Notes under the pieces: generated by a model | The model's input: the letters and a program-made list of their open reading frames with translations, nothing else | Database searches by the model: none | Told to the model about the DNA's origin: nothing | DNA from: Pelagibius marinus | GTDB lineage: Bacteria; Pseudomonadota; Alphaproteobacteria; Kiloniellales; Kiloniellaceae | Direction of reading: 5' to 3' | Assembly: GCF_014925385.1 (NCBI RefSeq) | Contig: NZ_JACSDK010000018.1 | Coordinates: 124,001-188,000, forward strand | DNA length: 64,000 nucleotides | Shown: piece by piece, positions 1-10,743 of the stretch | Layout: the number at the start of each line of letters is the position of its first letter | Position numbering within the stretch: the stretch's first letter is position 1 | Position numbers and translations under genes: made by a program

Positions 1-51
1 CCAGGACGGCCCCCATAGGCACCCGAGGACCGGGCGCCTGAGGAGCGAGCC

Positions 52-363
52 ATGACCATGAATATCAACGGGGCTGTTCAGGCCTACGACCGGATGCTGC
101 GCCAGGGCGGTTCCGCGCCCGGCCTGGAGGCGCGCGACAGCGGCGGCGCCGATTTCTCCTCCCTGCTGCAGCGCGCCGCCGAGCGCGCCGCCGACACCAT
201 GCTGGAAGGCGAGAAGCAGACCATCCAGGCGGGGGCCGGGGCGGCCGACCTGACCCAGGTGGGTATGGCCGTGTCCAAGGCCGGGATGACCCTGGGGACC
301 GTGGGGGCCCTGCGCGGCAAGGTGGTCCAGGCCTACCAGGAAATCCTGCGGATGCCGGTCTGA
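52..363 (+). CDS. fliE: Flagellar hook-basal body protein FliE
   Basis: 103 residues, the usual FliE length. FliE is the small adaptor joining the MS ring to the proximal rod and is exported early by the flagellar type III system. The C-terminal half carries the typical FliE pattern (DTMLEGEKQTIQ, then VSKAGMTLGTVGALRGKVVQAY and a final LRMPV-type end). The start at 52 follows a GAGGAGCGAG ribosome site; a second ATG two codons on (58) is possible. It heads fliE-fliQ-fliR-flhB on one strand, which fixes the assignment. The first 51 bases probably hold the end of the preceding flagellar gene, but too little is visible to name it. Confidence 0.93.
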   Translation: MTMNINGAVQAYDRMLRQGGSAPGLEARDSGGADFSSLLQRAAERAADTMLEGEKQTIQAGAGAADLTQVGMAVSKAGMTLGTVGALRGKVVQAYQEILRMPV

Positions 364-403
364 CGGCTTTGGCGGCGTTGGCAGGCAAGGGAAGGGGGCC
401 CCT

Positions 404-670
404 GTGAACGGCACGGAAGCGATCGAGATCGGCCGCGAGACGATCCTCGTCATGCTGAAGATCGGCGCCCCGGTTATGCTGATGGCACTGGCCGTCGGCC
501 TGGCCATCGCCCTGTTCCAGGCCCTGACCTCGATCCAGGAAATGACCCTGACCTTCGTGCCGAAGATCATCATCATCTTCGTCGGCGTGATGCTGATGCT
601 GCCCTTCATGCTGAGTAGCCTGACGACTTTCTCCCAAGGCCTCTTCGATCGCATGATCTCCCTCGGCTAG
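404..670 (+). CDS. fliQ: Flagellar export apparatus protein FliQ
   Basis: 88 residues with two long hydrophobic helices (about 15-40 and 50-75), standard for FliQ, a subunit of the FliPQR export gate at the base of the flagellar type III system. The N-terminal E-I-G-R-E and the FQALTSIQEMTLTFVPKI segment between the helices are family hallmarks. The start is GTG at 404 after GAAGGGGG. It sits 40 bases after fliE and 16 bases before fliR, so co-transcription is likely. fliP is not in this window, so the gate genes are split as in many alphaproteobacteria. Confidence 0.95.
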   Translation: MNGTEAIEIGRETILVMLKIGAPVMLMALAVGLAIALFQALTSIQEMTLTFVPKIIIIFVGVMLMLPFMLSSLTTFSQGLFDRMISLG

Positions 671-686
671 GGCGGGAGCCTCTCCC

Positions 687-1454
687 ATGCTCGCCGAACT
701 TCTGCCGGATCAAGTCTTCGCCCTGCTGCTGGTCTTCGTGCGGCTGGGCAGCGCCATGATGCTGATGCCCGGCTTCGGCGAGAACTACATCTCCCCGCGC
801 GTGCGCCTGCTCCTGGCGCTGACGGTGACGGTGGTGATCCAGCCGGCCCTGCCGCAAGGGGTCATCCCGGCGCTGCCCGACAGCGCCGTGGCGATGTTCC
901 TGCTGATCCTCGGCGAGGCCTTCGTCGGCCTGTTTCTCGGCTCGCTGGCGCGCATCCTCATGGCGGCACTCTCCATCGGCGGCATGATGATCGCCACGGT
1001 GACAGGCCTGGCCAACGCGCTGACCAACGATCCCACCGCGGCCCAGCAGGGCTCCATCGCCGGCTCCTTCCTCTCGACCCTGGCGCTCTTGATCATCATC
1101 ATCCTCGACCTGCACCACCTGCTGCTGCGCGGCGTCATCGAAAGCTACGCGCTGTTCCTGCCGGGCCAGTCGATCCTGGTGGGCGACGTTTCGCAGATGA
1201 TCACCCGTGGCGTGGCGCGGGCCTTCCTGCTGGGCTTCCAGATCGCCTCGCCCTTCATCGCCGTGGGGCTGATCTTCAATCTGGGCCTCGGCCTGCTGTC
1301 GCGCCTCATGCCGCAGATGCAGGTCTTCTTCATCGCCATCCCGCTGCAGATCCTGATCGGCATGGGCATCCTGATGATCGCCCTGCCGACGCTCATCGGC
1401 TGGTTCATCTCGGGCTTCCAGGACGTCATGCTGCCCTTCGCGGGCTTGAACTAG
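687..1454 (+). CDS. fliR: Flagellar export apparatus protein FliR
   Basis: 255 residues, highly hydrophobic with about six predicted membrane helices, the usual length and profile of FliR, which completes the FliPQR gate. The segment around VRLLLALTVTVVIQPALP and the later GLLSRLMPQMQVFFIAIPLQI stretch are typical of the family. The ATG at 687 is preceded by GGGAGCC. It ends 12 bases before flhB in the conserved fliQ-fliR-flhB order. Confidence 0.95.
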   Translation: MLAELLPDQVFALLLVFVRLGSAMMLMPGFGENYISPRVRLLLALTVTVVIQPALPQGVIPALPDSAVAMFLLILGEAFVGLFLGSLARILMAALSIGGMMIATVTGLANALTNDPTAAQQGSIAGSFLSTLALLIIIILDLHHLLLRGVIESYALFLPGQSILVGDVSQMITRGVARAFLLGFQIASPFIAVGLIFNLGLGLLSRLMPQMQVFFIAIPLQILIGMGILMIALPTLIGWFISGFQDVMLPFAGLN

Positions 1455-1466
1455 GGGCAGGCGCGG

Positions 1467-2552
1467 ATGGCCGGTGAAGACGACGATTCACAAAAAACAG
1501 AAGACCCGACAAGCAAACGCCTGTCCGATGCGCGCGAGAAGGGCCAGGTACCCCGCTCGCAGGAGGTCTCGCACTGGTTCATGATGCTGGCCCTGGCGCT
1601 GGTGGTCGGCATCTTCTCGCCGTCTCTGATGTCGGATATCGGCGCCCTTTTGCGGCCCTTCGTGGAGCAGCCGCACATGATCGTGCTGGACAACGGCGGC
1701 CTGCGCGACGTGCTCAGCGGGACGGCGCTGGGCATTCTCAAGGCGGCCGCGATCCCGCTGGCGATCATCCTGGTGGCGGGACTGGCGGCCGGGACGATCC
1801 AGAACGGCATCATCGTCACCACCGAGCAGATCCAGCCCAAGCTCTCCAACATCGGGTTCAAGCGCGGCTTCAAGAAGATGTTCTCCAGCCGCTCGCTGGC
1901 CGACTTCCTGAAAGGCGTTCTGAAGCTCACCGTCGTCGGGGTGGTGGTGGCGCTGATCGTCTGGCCGGACCGCGACGACGTGCTCGTCATTCCGACCATG
2001 GAAGTTCAGAGCGTTCTGGAACTGGTGCGCACGGAGGCGGCAAAAATCATTGTCGGCGTTCTGGCGGTGATGACGATCATTGCGCTGGCCGACGTGATGT
2101 ACCAGCGCTTCATGCACCACAAAGAGCTGCGCATGACCAAGCAGCAGATCAAGGACGAGCACAAGCAGTCGGAAGGCGACCCGCTGATCAAGAGCCGCCT
2201 GCGCCAGATCCGCGTCGAGCGCGCGCGCAAGCGTATGATGGCGGCGGTGCCGGAGGCCGACGTGGTGATCACCAACCCGACCCACTACGCCGTGGCTCTG
2301 AAGTACGATCAGAGGACCATGGAGGCGCCGCGGGTGGTGGCCAAGGGCGTCGACAACGTGGCCCTGCGCATCCGCGAGGTGGCCGAGGAGAACGACGTGG
2401 CGGTGGTCGAGAACCCGCCGGTGGCCCGCGCCCTGCACGCCAGCGTGGACATCGACCAGGAAATCCCGCCCGAGCACTACAAGGCGGTGGCCGAGATCAT
2501 CGGCTACGTCATGCGCCTGAAGAAGGGCCTGCCCGCCCGCGCTCCGCGGTAA
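1467..2552 (+). CDS. flhB: Flagellar export switch protein FlhB
   Basis: 361 residues. The N-terminal half has four membrane helices after a charged start (DDDSQKTEDPTSKRL, the EDPT signature). The cytoplasmic half carries the self-cleavage motif N270-P271-T272-H273 within VITNPTHYAVALKYD. FlhB family members cleave themselves between Asn and Pro, which switches export from rod/hook to filament substrates; an intact site implies a working switch. Last gene of the fliE-fliQ-fliR-flhB run; no strong terminator follows. Confidence 0.96.
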   Translation: MAGEDDDSQKTEDPTSKRLSDAREKGQVPRSQEVSHWFMMLALALVVGIFSPSLMSDIGALLRPFVEQPHMIVLDNGGLRDVLSGTALGILKAAAIPLAIILVAGLAAGTIQNGIIVTTEQIQPKLSNIGFKRGFKKMFSSRSLADFLKGVLKLTVVGVVVALIVWPDRDDVLVIPTMEVQSVLELVRTEAAKIIVGVLAVMTIIALADVMYQRFMHHKELRMTKQQIKDEHKQSEGDPLIKSRLRQIRVERARKRMMAAVPEADVVITNPTHYAVALKYDQRTMEAPRVVAKGVDNVALRIREVAEENDVAVVENPPVARALHASVDIDQEIPPEHYKAVAEIIGYVMRLKKGLPARAPR

Positions 2553-2683
2553 AGAATGGGCCGGCTCCACGCCGCACCTGAGGTTCGCGCCGCGCCGAGC
2601 CGGCTGAGCGCCCCGGCGCCCCCCAGAACCACAGCGTTCATGTCCGCCGCCGCGCTATTCGTCTTGCTCGCGACTCGGTGCCT

Positions 2684-2705
2684 ATGGTTAATCTTCATTA
2701 ATTAA
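2684..2705. promoter_or_regulatory. CtrA-like sites upstream of cckA
   Basis: ATGGTTAA at 2684-2691 is the complement of the CtrA half-site TTAACCAT. Two further TTAA tetrads follow at 2698-2701 and 2702-2705, giving TTAA-N6-TTAA and TTAA-N10-TTAA rather than the canonical N7. They lie about 60-80 bases before the cckA start, where an activator or autoregulator of the CckA-CtrA pathway could act. Binding is inference. Confidence 0.4.
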
Positions 2706-2763
2706 TAGCGGATAGTTTTCCGAAGCTTATGCGTGGCGTGGAAGGACAGGGAGGGGCCTGCAG

Positions 2764-5133
2764 TTGCTGAGCCTCATTGCATTTGTCGTTGGTGGCCTCC
2801 TCGGCCTGGCGGGGGGGGCGGCCGGCATGTGGTATTGGCAGCGCCGCCGCGGCCTCTGCGCCTCCGTCTTTGCCGCCGTGCCCAAGCCCTGGCAGGTGGT
2901 CTCGCCCGCCGGGCGCACCATCCTCGCCAACGCCGCCCTCGACAGCTTTTTCGGCGGTGACGAGCGGCCGATCCCCGAGATGCTGCTGGAGCAGGTCGCC
3001 GGCGACCCGGAGGCGCGCCGCCAGATCGAACTGATCGCCGAGCAGGCCAAGCGCGGTCTGCTGGGCCAGGTCGAGGTACGGGTGCCCGCCGCCAACGGGG
3101 CCGGCAACGGCGGCTACGACTGGCGCTTCGTCGCCGCCTATCCACTGCCGGACCATCCCGGCTACGTCTACTGGGTGGTGGACGACATCACCCCGCGCCG
3201 CCAAATGGAACAGATCATGCGCGAGGAGCAGGAGCGCTTCGTCGACCTGCTGGAGAACGCGCCGGTCGGTTTCTACTCGGCCGACGCCGAGGGGCGCTTC
3301 CTCTTCGCCAATCACACGCTCTGCGAATGGCTGGGCGTGGCCCACAACGACCTGGAACTGGGCCGCGTGCGCCTGCACGACGTGGTCGAGGGGCTGCCCG
3401 CGGGAGCGCGGCCCTACGACCCCTTCGGGGTGTCCGGCGCCTCCCAGGGCGAGGTGCTGCTGAAGGACGCCGACGGCGAGACCTTCCGCGCCTCCATCCG
3501 TCAGGACCTGGTGACCGACGAGAACGGCGAGGTGCAGCGCACCCGCTCGGTGGTGCGCGACCTGTCGCGCGAGATGGCCATGGCCGCGGCGCTGGAGGAA
3601 TCGGAATACCGCTTCGAGCAGCTCTTCGCCAAGGCGCCGGCGGGCATCGCCCTGATCGGTCCCGAGGGGACGATCCAGGAATGCAACGACGCCCTGGGCC
3701 GCCTGGTCGGGCGCGAGCCCAAGGCGTTGCGCTCGGTCTCGCTTTTCGACCTGGTGGCCAAGGGCGACGTCGAGGCCCTGAAGACGGCGCTGGCGCCCCA
3801 GGATCACAAAGCAGGGGCCTCCCAGCCGGCGCGGCGCCAGGCGCCGCCGCTGGAGGTGCATCTGGCCAGCGACGAGGGGCCGGTCTGCACGCTCTTCGTG
3901 AACCGCACCGAGGGCAGCGACGGCTCGCTGGCGGGCTTCGTGGTGCACTTCATCGATTCAACGGAGCAGAAGAACCTGGAGCGCCAGTTCGCCCAGTCGC
4001 AGAAGATGCAGGCGGTGGGCCAACTGGCCGGCGGCATCGCCCACGACTTCAACAATCTGCTGACGGCGATGATCGGTTTCTCCGACCTGCTGCTGCTGCG
4101 CCACCGCCCCGGCGACCAGTCCTTCGCCGACATCATGCAGATCAAGCAGAACGCCAACCGCGCCGCCAACCTGGTGCGCCAGCTGCTGGCCTTCTCGCGC
4201 CAGCAGACGCTGCAGCCGCGCCTTTTGAACCTGACCGACATCCTGGCCGAACTGTCGCACCTGCTGCGCCGCCTGATCGGCGAGAACATCGAGCTGAAGA
4301 TGAGCCACGGCCGCGACCTGGGCATGATCAAGGCCGACCAGGGCCAGCTGGAGCAGGTCATCATCAACCTGGCGGTCAACGCCCGCGACGCCATGCCCGA
4401 GGGCGGCGTGCTGACCATCCGTACCGGCAACGAGAAGGTGGAGAAACGGCGCAAGTCCAAGGACGAGTCCATGCCGCCGGGCAACTACACGGTCATCGAG
4501 GTGGTCGACAGCGGCATCGGCATTCCGTCGGAGAACCTGGACCGCATCTTCGATCCCTTCTTCTCGACCAAGGAGGTCGGCGCCGGCACCGGCCTGGGTC
4601 TCTCCACGGTCTACGGCATCGTCAAGCAGACCGGCGGCTACGTCTTCGTCGACAGCGTCGTCGGCGGCGGCACCACCTTCGCCATCTTCCTGCCGCAGGT
4701 GGCCGAGCAGGAGGTCGCCGCCACCCTGCAGGACGTCGAGGCGCTGGAGCGCCGCGACCTGACCGGCGCCGGCACCCTGCTGCTGGTCGAGGACGAGGAC
4801 GCGGTGCGCGCCTTCTCGGCCCGGGCCCTGCGCAACAAGGGCTACAACGTGCTGGAGGCCAACTCCGGCGAGACCGCGCTGGAGATCCTGGAAGGCGAGG
4901 GCGAGCCCATCGACCTCCTGGTCACCGACGTGGTCATGCCGCGCCTGGACGGGCCCAGCCTGGTCAAGGAGGTGCGCCAGACGCGCCCCGACCTGAAGGT
5001 CATCTTCATCTCCGGCTATGCCGAGGACAGCTTCAGGAAGCGCCTGGACGAGGAGGTCGGTATCCACTTCCTGCCCAAGCCATTCAGCCTCAAGCAGCTG
5101 GCCGGCAAGGTGAAGGAAGTGCTGGGCGAGTAG
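2764..5133 (+). CDS. cckA: Hybrid histidine kinase CckA (cell-cycle kinase)
   Basis: 789 residues. One N-terminal membrane helix (about 3-25), PAS-like sensor regions (about 150-270 and 280-400), a dimerisation/phosphoacceptor domain with [12 protein letters not shown] (His427), an ATP-binding domain with [21 protein letters not shown] and [13 protein letters not shown], and a C-terminal receiver with phospho-acceptor Asp722 ([12 protein letters not shown]). This is the CckA order; CckA passes phosphate through ChpT to CtrA and CpdR in alphaproteobacteria. The start is TTG at 2764 behind a GGGAGGGG site, chosen because it includes the membrane helix; the next in-frame ATG would cut into it. 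Well-studied CckA has two N-terminal helices, only one is clear here. Confidence 0.9.
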   Translation: MLSLIAFVVGGLLGLAGGAAGMWYWQRRRGLCASVFAAVPKPWQVVSPAGRTILANAALDSFFGGDERPIPEMLLEQVAGDPEARRQIELIAEQAKRGLLGQVEVRVPAANGAGNGGYDWRFVAAYPLPDHPGYVYWVVDDITPRRQMEQIMREEQERFVDLLENAPVGFYSADAEGRFLFANHTLCEWLGVAHNDLELGRVRLHDVVEGLPAGARPYDPFGVSGASQGEVLLKDADGETFRASIRQDLVTDENGEVQRTRSVVRDLSREMAMAAALEESEYRFEQLFAKAPAGIALIGPEGTIQECNDALGRLVGREPKALRSVSLFDLVAKGDVEALKTALAPQDHKAGASQPARRQAPPLEVHLASDEGPVCTLFVNRTEGSDGSLAGFVVHFIDSTEQKNLERQFAQSQKMQAVGQLAGGIAHDFNNLLTAMIGFSDLLLLRHRPGDQSFADIMQIKQNANRAANLVRQLLAFSRQQTLQPRLLNLTDILAELSHLLRRLIGENIELKMSHGRDLGMIKADQGQLEQVIINLAVNARDAMPEGGVLTIRTGNEKVEKRRKSKDESMPPGNYTVIEVVDSGIGIPSENLDRIFDPFFSTKEVGAGTGLGLSTVYGIVKQTGGYVFVDSVVGGGTTFAIFLPQVAEQEVAATLQDVEALERRDLTGAGTLLLVEDEDAVRAFSARALRNKGYNVLEANSGETALEILEGEGEPIDLLVTDVVMPRLDGPSLVKEVRQTRPDLKVIFISGYAEDSFRKRLDEEVGIHFLPKPFSLKQLAGKVKEVLGE

Positions 5134-5166
5134 CCAGGCGCGGGGGACGAGGAGTTCCTTGGGGAA

Positions 5167-5538
5167 ATGTCCGGCAAGATGATCGATGAAATCCTCGGAA
5201 AATGTGAGAGCACTGGGGGCTTTCTCGGAGAAACGCCCTTGGGCGTAAACGACACCAATATCTTTGGCGACACCCCCTTGCACCTAGTCAGTCGCTGGGG
5301 CGACGCCGAGGCGGTAGCGGCCCTGCTGGCTGCGGGCGCTGACGTCAATGCGATAGGTGAAAAGGGGCAGACCCCGCTTTTTTGTGCAGGGTCAACGGAA
5401 GTGGTCGATCTGCTGCTGACCGCCGGGGCCGATCCCGCTGTCATCGATGAATTCAGTCACTCCGCGGAAACGTTTCTGAGAAGCGTGGGGCAGACCAAGG
5501 CGGCAGACCACATTGGGTCACGTGCGAGGCGGCCGTAA
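5167..5538 (+). CDS. Small ankyrin-repeat protein
   Basis: 123 residues with two to three ankyrin units: GDTPLHLVSRWGDAEAVAAL followed by LLAAGADVNAIGEKGQTPLF, then STEVVDLLLTAGADPAVID. There is no signal peptide or membrane segment, so it is probably a cytoplasmic protein-binding module. A GGAGTTCCTTGGGGAA stretch precedes the ATG at 5167; an internal ATG at 5182 is an alternative. It follows cckA by 33 bases and could share its transcript. Its partner is unknown. Codon use is a little less GC-rich than in its neighbours. Confidence 0.75.
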   Translation: MSGKMIDEILGKCESTGGFLGETPLGVNDTNIFGDTPLHLVSRWGDAEAVAALLAAGADVNAIGEKGQTPLFCAGSTEVVDLLLTAGADPAVIDEFSHSAETFLRSVGQTKAADHIGSRARRP

Positions 5539-5763
5539 GTCACCAGGATCAGACTGGACAGCACGGCGGTTCAAACTGAAGCCGCTCGCCGGCGAGGCGA
5601 GGGAGGTGCCGGGTGAAGAGCTCAGCTTCCACCGCTGAGTCCGCCCCCGATTCCCCATCCCGGCCGCCCGCCGATTCCGCCTCAATCAGGCCGCTGTCGA
5701 TTCCGCGCTGCAGCAGGCTTCTGGTCTGAAAATTAGGGCAATTTGTCTCTAATTTTATGGAAT

Positions 5764-5815
5764 GTTCTCATTTTGATCCGCTTTTTCCTTGCGTCGACGA
5801 GAACAAAGTTGGTAC
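5764..5815. promoter_or_regulatory. LexA SOS boxes in the recA promoter
   Basis: GTTC-TCATTTT-GATC at 5764-5778 fits exactly the GTTC-N7-GATC form of the alphaproteobacterial SOS box. GAAC-AAAGTTG-GTAC at 5801-5815 is one base from GAAC-N7-GAAC. A plausible -35 (TTGCGT, 5789-5794) and -10 (TACAAA, 5813-5818) place the second site across the promoter. The rest of the 5539-5868 intergenic stretch shows no gene. Confidence 0.7.
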
Positions 5816-5868
5816 AAACTCCCCTCATTGCAGACCCTCGACCCCTATGACATAAGGGAGTTCAGCCC

Positions 5869-6963
<1,095 letters not shown>

Positions 6964-7015
6964 GGCTTCCAGGCCTCTCCGCCCAGGGGGCCGCGAGCCC
7001 CGGCGCAGAGATACG

Positions 7016-7044
7016 AAACGGGCCCCTGAAAAGGGGCCCGTTTT
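7016..7044 (+). terminator. Rho-independent terminator of recA
   Basis: AAACGGGCCCC, loop TGAAAA, then GGGGCCCGTTTT: an 11-pair stem with a short T run, 52 bases after the recA stop. It is symmetric enough to serve also the convergent gene ending at 7087. Confidence 0.85.
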
Positions 7045-7086
7045 GCTTTTGCGCCTGGTTTTCCCGGCTTCGCCCGCCCGGTCGGG

Positions 7087-7791
7087 CTATTCGATGCTGC
7101 CGAAGCCCGCGGTGAAGCCGCTGAGGGAGAACTGCATGTTGATCGGCTGGTTCTTGTTGGCGTGCAGCTGGATCACGCCCTGATTGCCGGCCCTGAAGGA
7201 GTTCAGGACCTCAGCGGAAAGCGGCAGGTAGGCCTGGCAGCCGTCGACGCGGCAGAACTGAAACGGCGCGCCGGCGATGCCCTTGCCATCGACGCCCACC
7301 TGGACGCCGCCGGCCAGGGGCACGCCCAGCGGCATGGCGATGACCGCCATGGGCTGGCGGTTCGGCCGGAAGAAGCCGATGGTGATCTTCAGCAGCGGAC
7401 GCTGGCTGTTCTGATCGACCAGTTGCTGGGTGATGAAGCAGGCGACCTGTTCGCCTTCCTTGGGCGGGGAGGCGTCCTTGGGCGGGTTCGGCGTGCAGCG
7501 GCGGACCCAGTCGCCGAAGCGCTCGGGCTCCGGGGCCGTGGCCGGGCCCTGGCCGGCCGGCGCCTGACCTTGGGGTGCCTGACCTTGGGGTGCCTGGCCT
7601 TGGGGCGCCTGGCCCTGAGGGGCAGGTTGGTCGGGAATCTGGAGCTGGACCTGGGCGGCCGCCGGGACCACCGGGGCCGCCAGGCCCGCGCTCAGCAGCG
7701 CCGCCGCCACAAGGCGCGCGCCACGGCGGTGAACAGGTCGAGCCGAGGCGGTGCCGCGGATCGGGCAAGTAAACGCAGTATATGAAGGCAT
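7087..7791 (-). CDS. Invasion-associated locus B (IalB) family protein, secreted
   Basis: 234 residues. An N-terminal region with a hydrophobic stretch ending APVVPAAAQ (about 27-47) looks like a signal peptide with a long n-region. Next is a Gln/Pro/Gly-rich linker with tandem APQGQ units, then the IalB-type domain: FGDWVRRCTP, the QVACFITQQLV segment, VIAMPLGVPL and FQFCRVDGCQAYLPL. Paired cysteines probably form disulphides in the periplasm. The family is common in alphaproteobacteria; IalB in Bartonella is linked to erythrocyte invasion, but in free-living relatives the role is unknown. Convergent with recA. Confidence 0.8.
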   Translation of the reverse strand: MPSYTAFTCPIRGTASARPVHRRGARLVAAALLSAGLAAPVVPAAAQVQLQIPDQPAPQGQAPQGQAPQGQAPQGQAPAGQGPATAPEPERFGDWVRRCTPNPPKDASPPKEGEQVACFITQQLVDQNSQRPLLKITIGFFRPNRQPMAVIAMPLGVPLAGGVQVGVDGKGIAGAPFQFCRVDGCQAYLPLSAEVLNSFRAGNQGVIQLHANKNQPINMQFSLSGFTAGFGSIE

Positions 7792-8078
7792 AAAGTGAAA
7801 CTAACTCCTGAGGACGGGGCTTGGCCAGAGCATTGCTGTGTCCCTTGGTCTCGCGCCCCTCAAATAGGGGGAGGGGACGGCAATTGCCAGGATAATCCTT
7901 GAGGCAGAGGGGGGCAGGGCGCCCGGCCGGTCCCCGGGGACCGAAAGGGCCTTTCGGTGGACAGCCCCCCTGGGGCGCGCTAAAACGCTCCGCTTTCGCG
8001 CGCTTTGCCCGCCCGCTGCGAAGAAATTTAGAAGGGTTCCAGCTTGCGGTGCAAGCTCAGGGATAATATCTATCTGCT

Positions 8079-10739
8079 ATGACGACCGGTAACGAAATTC
8101 GCTCCGCCTTTCTGGACTACTTCGCGCGCAACGGGCACGAGATCGTGGCTTCTTCGCCGCTGGTCCCGCGCAACGACCCGACCCTGCTGTTCACCAATGC
8201 CGGCATGGTCCAGTTCAAGAACGTCTTCACAGGCAACGAGACGCGCCCCTACAACCGCGCCACCACGTCTCAGAAGTGCGTGCGCGCCGGGGGCAAGCAC
8301 AACGACCTGGAGAACGTCGGCTACACCGCGCGCCACCACACCTTCTTCGAGATGCTGGGGAACTTCTCCTTCGGCGATTATTTCAAGGACCTGGCCATCG
8401 AGCTGGCCTGGAACCTGGTCACCAAGGAATACGGCCTGCCCAAGGACAAGCTGCTGGTGACGGTCTATTCCGAGGACGAGCAGGCGGCCAAGCTGTGGAA
8501 GCAGATCGCCGGCCTGCCCGACGACCGCATCATCCCCATCCCCACCTCGGACAACTTCTGGGCCATGGGCGACACCGGCCCCTGCGGGCCCTGCTCGGAG
8601 ATCTTCTTCGATCACGGCGAGCATATTCCCGGCGGCCCGCCGGGCAGCCCCGACGAGGACGGTGACCGCTTCATCGAGATCTGGAACCTGGTCTTCATGC
8701 AGTATGAGCAGCAGGACAAGGATACCCGGGTCGAGCTGCCGCGGCCCTCGATCGACACCGGCATGGGCCTGGAGCGCATCGCCGCGGTGCTGCAGGGCAA
8801 GCACGACAACTACGACACCGACCTGCTGCGCTCGATCATCGAGGCCTCGGCCGAGGCTTCCGGCCAGGACCCGGACGGCGAGCACGCGGTCTCCCACCGG
8901 GTGATCGCCGACCATCTGCGCGCCAGTTCCTTCCTCATCGCCGACGGCGTGCTGCCCTCCAACGAGGGGCGCGGCTACGTGCTGCGCCGGATCATGCGCC
9001 GCGGCATGCGCCATGCCCACAAGCTGGGCTGCAAGGAGCCGCTGCTGTGGCGCCTGGTGCCGACCCTGGCCGGCATGATGGGCTCGCATTTCCCGGAGCT
9101 GAACCGCGCGGGCGCGCTGATCACCGAGACCCTGAAGCTGGAGGAAAGCCGCTTCAAGGATACCCTCGACCGCGGCCTGAAGCTGCTGGAGGAAGAGACC
9201 GACAAGCTGGGCGAGGGTCAGGCGCTCAACGGCGAGGTCGCCTTCAAGCTCTACGACACCTACGGCTTTCCCCTGGACCTGACCCAGGACATCCTGCGCG
9301 GCCAGGGCCGCAGCGTCGATACCGACGGCTTCGACGCGGCCATGGACCGCCAGCGCGCGGCCGCGCGCAAGGCCTGGGCCGGCTCCGGCGAAGCGACCAC
9401 CGAGGCCCTCTGGTTCGAGCTGCGCGAGCGCCTCGGCGCCACCGAGTTCCTGGGCTACGACGCCGAGGAGGCCGAGGGCCAGATCGTCGCCCTGGTGGTC
9501 GACGGCAAGGAGGTCGAGAAGGCCGAGGCCGGCCAGGAGGTCATGCTGGTGACCAACCAGACGCCCTTCTACGGCGAGTCCGGCGGCCAGCAGGGTGACC
9601 ACGGCGCGGTCTTCAGCGCCGAGGGCGGCGAGATGGAGGTGCGCGACACCCAGAAGAAGCTGGGCGACCTGCACGTTCACATCGGCAAGATGAGCCACGG
9701 CGAGCTGAAGCTAGGCGACGCCGTCGAAATGCGTGTCGACGGGCGCCGCCGTGCGGCCCTGCGCGCCCATCACTCGGCGACCCACCTGCTGCACGAGGCG
9801 CTGCGCCGCCGCCTGGGCGACCACGTGACGCAGAAAGGTTCATTGGTTGCCGAAGACCGGCTGCGCTTCGACATCAGCCATCCCAAGCCGCTGACCCCGG
9901 AAGACGTCGTGGCCATCGAGGCAGAGGTCAACGAACGCATCCGCAAGAACGCCGAGGTCGAAACCCGCTTCATGACGCCGGACGAGGCCATCGAGGCGGG
10001 CGCCCTGGCGCTGTTCGGCGAGAAGTACGGCGACGAGGTGCGTGTACTCTCCATGGGCGGGGCCGACCCGACCAAGAACGGCAAAGCCTATTCGACCGAG
10101 CTGTGCGGCGGCACCCACGTGCGCCGTACAGGCGACATCGGCTTCTTCAAGCTGACCGGCGAGGCGGCGTTGGCCGCCGGTGTGCGCCGCATCGAGGCGG
10201 TGGTGGGTGACGCCGCGCGCCGCTATGTGGAGCACCAGGAGCAACTGCTGAAGGATGCCGCGACGGCGCTGAAGGTGGCGCCCGAGGAACTGCCGGCCCG
10301 CCTTTCGGCCCTGCTCGACGAACGCAAGCGCCTCGAGCGCGAAACCGGCGAACTGCGCCGCAAGCTGGCGACCGGCGGCGGAGGCGGCGGCAACGCGGAG
10401 GACGTCCGCGAGGTGGCCGGGATGAAGTTCGCCGCCAAGGTGCTGGACGGCATTCCCGCCAAGGATCTGAAGCCGCTGGCCGACGACATCAAGAAGCAGA
10501 TCGGCAGCGGCGTCGTGGTGCTGGTGGCGGTGAACGACGGCAAGGCCTCGCTGGTCGTCGCCGTTACCGAGGACGCCACCGGCAAGGCCAGCGCCGTCGA
10601 CCTGGTGAAGGTCGGTTCCGCGGCCCTGGGCGGCAAGGGCGGCGGCGGCCGCCCGGACATGGCCCAGGCCGGCGGCCCGGACGGCGCGGCAGCCCCCAAG
10701 GCCATCGAGGCCATCGAAGCGGCCCTGGCCGCCTCCTGA
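8079..10739 (+). CDS. alaS: Alanyl-tRNA synthetase AlaS
   Basis: 886 residues, usual AlaS length. It charges tRNA-Ala and edits Ser/Gly mischarging. The N-terminal class II core begins [17 protein letters not shown], with [16 protein letters not shown] and [18 protein letters not shown]. The editing domain has the metal-binding HHSATHLLH and the C-x3-H motif in [12 protein letters not shown]. The C-Ala domain carries a Gly-rich linker near 770 and ends in [13 protein letters not shown], the typical tail. The ATG at 8079 gives the conserved start. The 287 bases upstream hold no recognisable gene. Ends 4 bases from the convergent MscS gene. Confidence 0.98.
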   Translation: MTTGNEIRSAFLDYFARNGHEIVASSPLVPRNDPTLLFTNAGMVQFKNVFTGNETRPYNRATTSQKCVRAGGKHNDLENVGYTARHHTFFEMLGNFSFGDYFKDLAIELAWNLVTKEYGLPKDKLLVTVYSEDEQAAKLWKQIAGLPDDRIIPIPTSDNFWAMGDTGPCGPCSEIFFDHGEHIPGGPPGSPDEDGDRFIEIWNLVFMQYEQQDKDTRVELPRPSIDTGMGLERIAAVLQGKHDNYDTDLLRSIIEASAEASGQDPDGEHAVSHRVIADHLRASSFLIADGVLPSNEGRGYVLRRIMRRGMRHAHKLGCKEPLLWRLVPTLAGMMGSHFPELNRAGALITETLKLEESRFKDTLDRGLKLLEEETDKLGEGQALNGEVAFKLYDTYGFPLDLTQDILRGQGRSVDTDGFDAAMDRQRAAARKAWAGSGEATTEALWFELRERLGATEFLGYDAEEAEGQIVALVVDGKEVEKAEAGQEVMLVTNQTPFYGESGGQQGDHGAVFSAEGGEMEVRDTQKKLGDLHVHIGKMSHGELKLGDAVEMRVDGRRRAALRAHHSATHLLHEALRRRLGDHVTQKGSLVAEDRLRFDISHPKPLTPEDVVAIEAEVNERIRKNAEVETRFMTPDEAIEAGALALFGEKYGDEVRVLSMGGADPTKNGKAYSTELCGGTHVRRTGDIGFFKLTGEAALAAGVRRIEAVVGDAARRYVEHQEQLLKDAATALKVAPEELPARLSALLDERKRLERETGELRRKLATGGGGGGNAEDVREVAGMKFAAKVLDGIPAKDLKPLADDIKKQIGSGVVVLVAVNDGKASLVVAVTEDATGKASAVDLVKVGSAALGGKGGGGRPDMAQAGGPDGAAAPKAIEAIEAALAAS

Positions 10740-10743
10740 GCGA

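Noticed and set aside
1-51. End of an upstream flagellar gene such as flgC
   Set aside because: Two short reading frames end here (at 18 and 41) but too few codons are visible to recognise either.
3958-5283. 441-codon open frame on the minus strand
   Set aside because: Antisense to cckA and the ankyrin gene, no recognisable domain, product composition typical of shadow frames.
5539-5760. Possible small gene or tRNA between the ankyrin gene and the recA promoter
   Set aside because: No frame with a ribosome site and no cloverleaf could be found.
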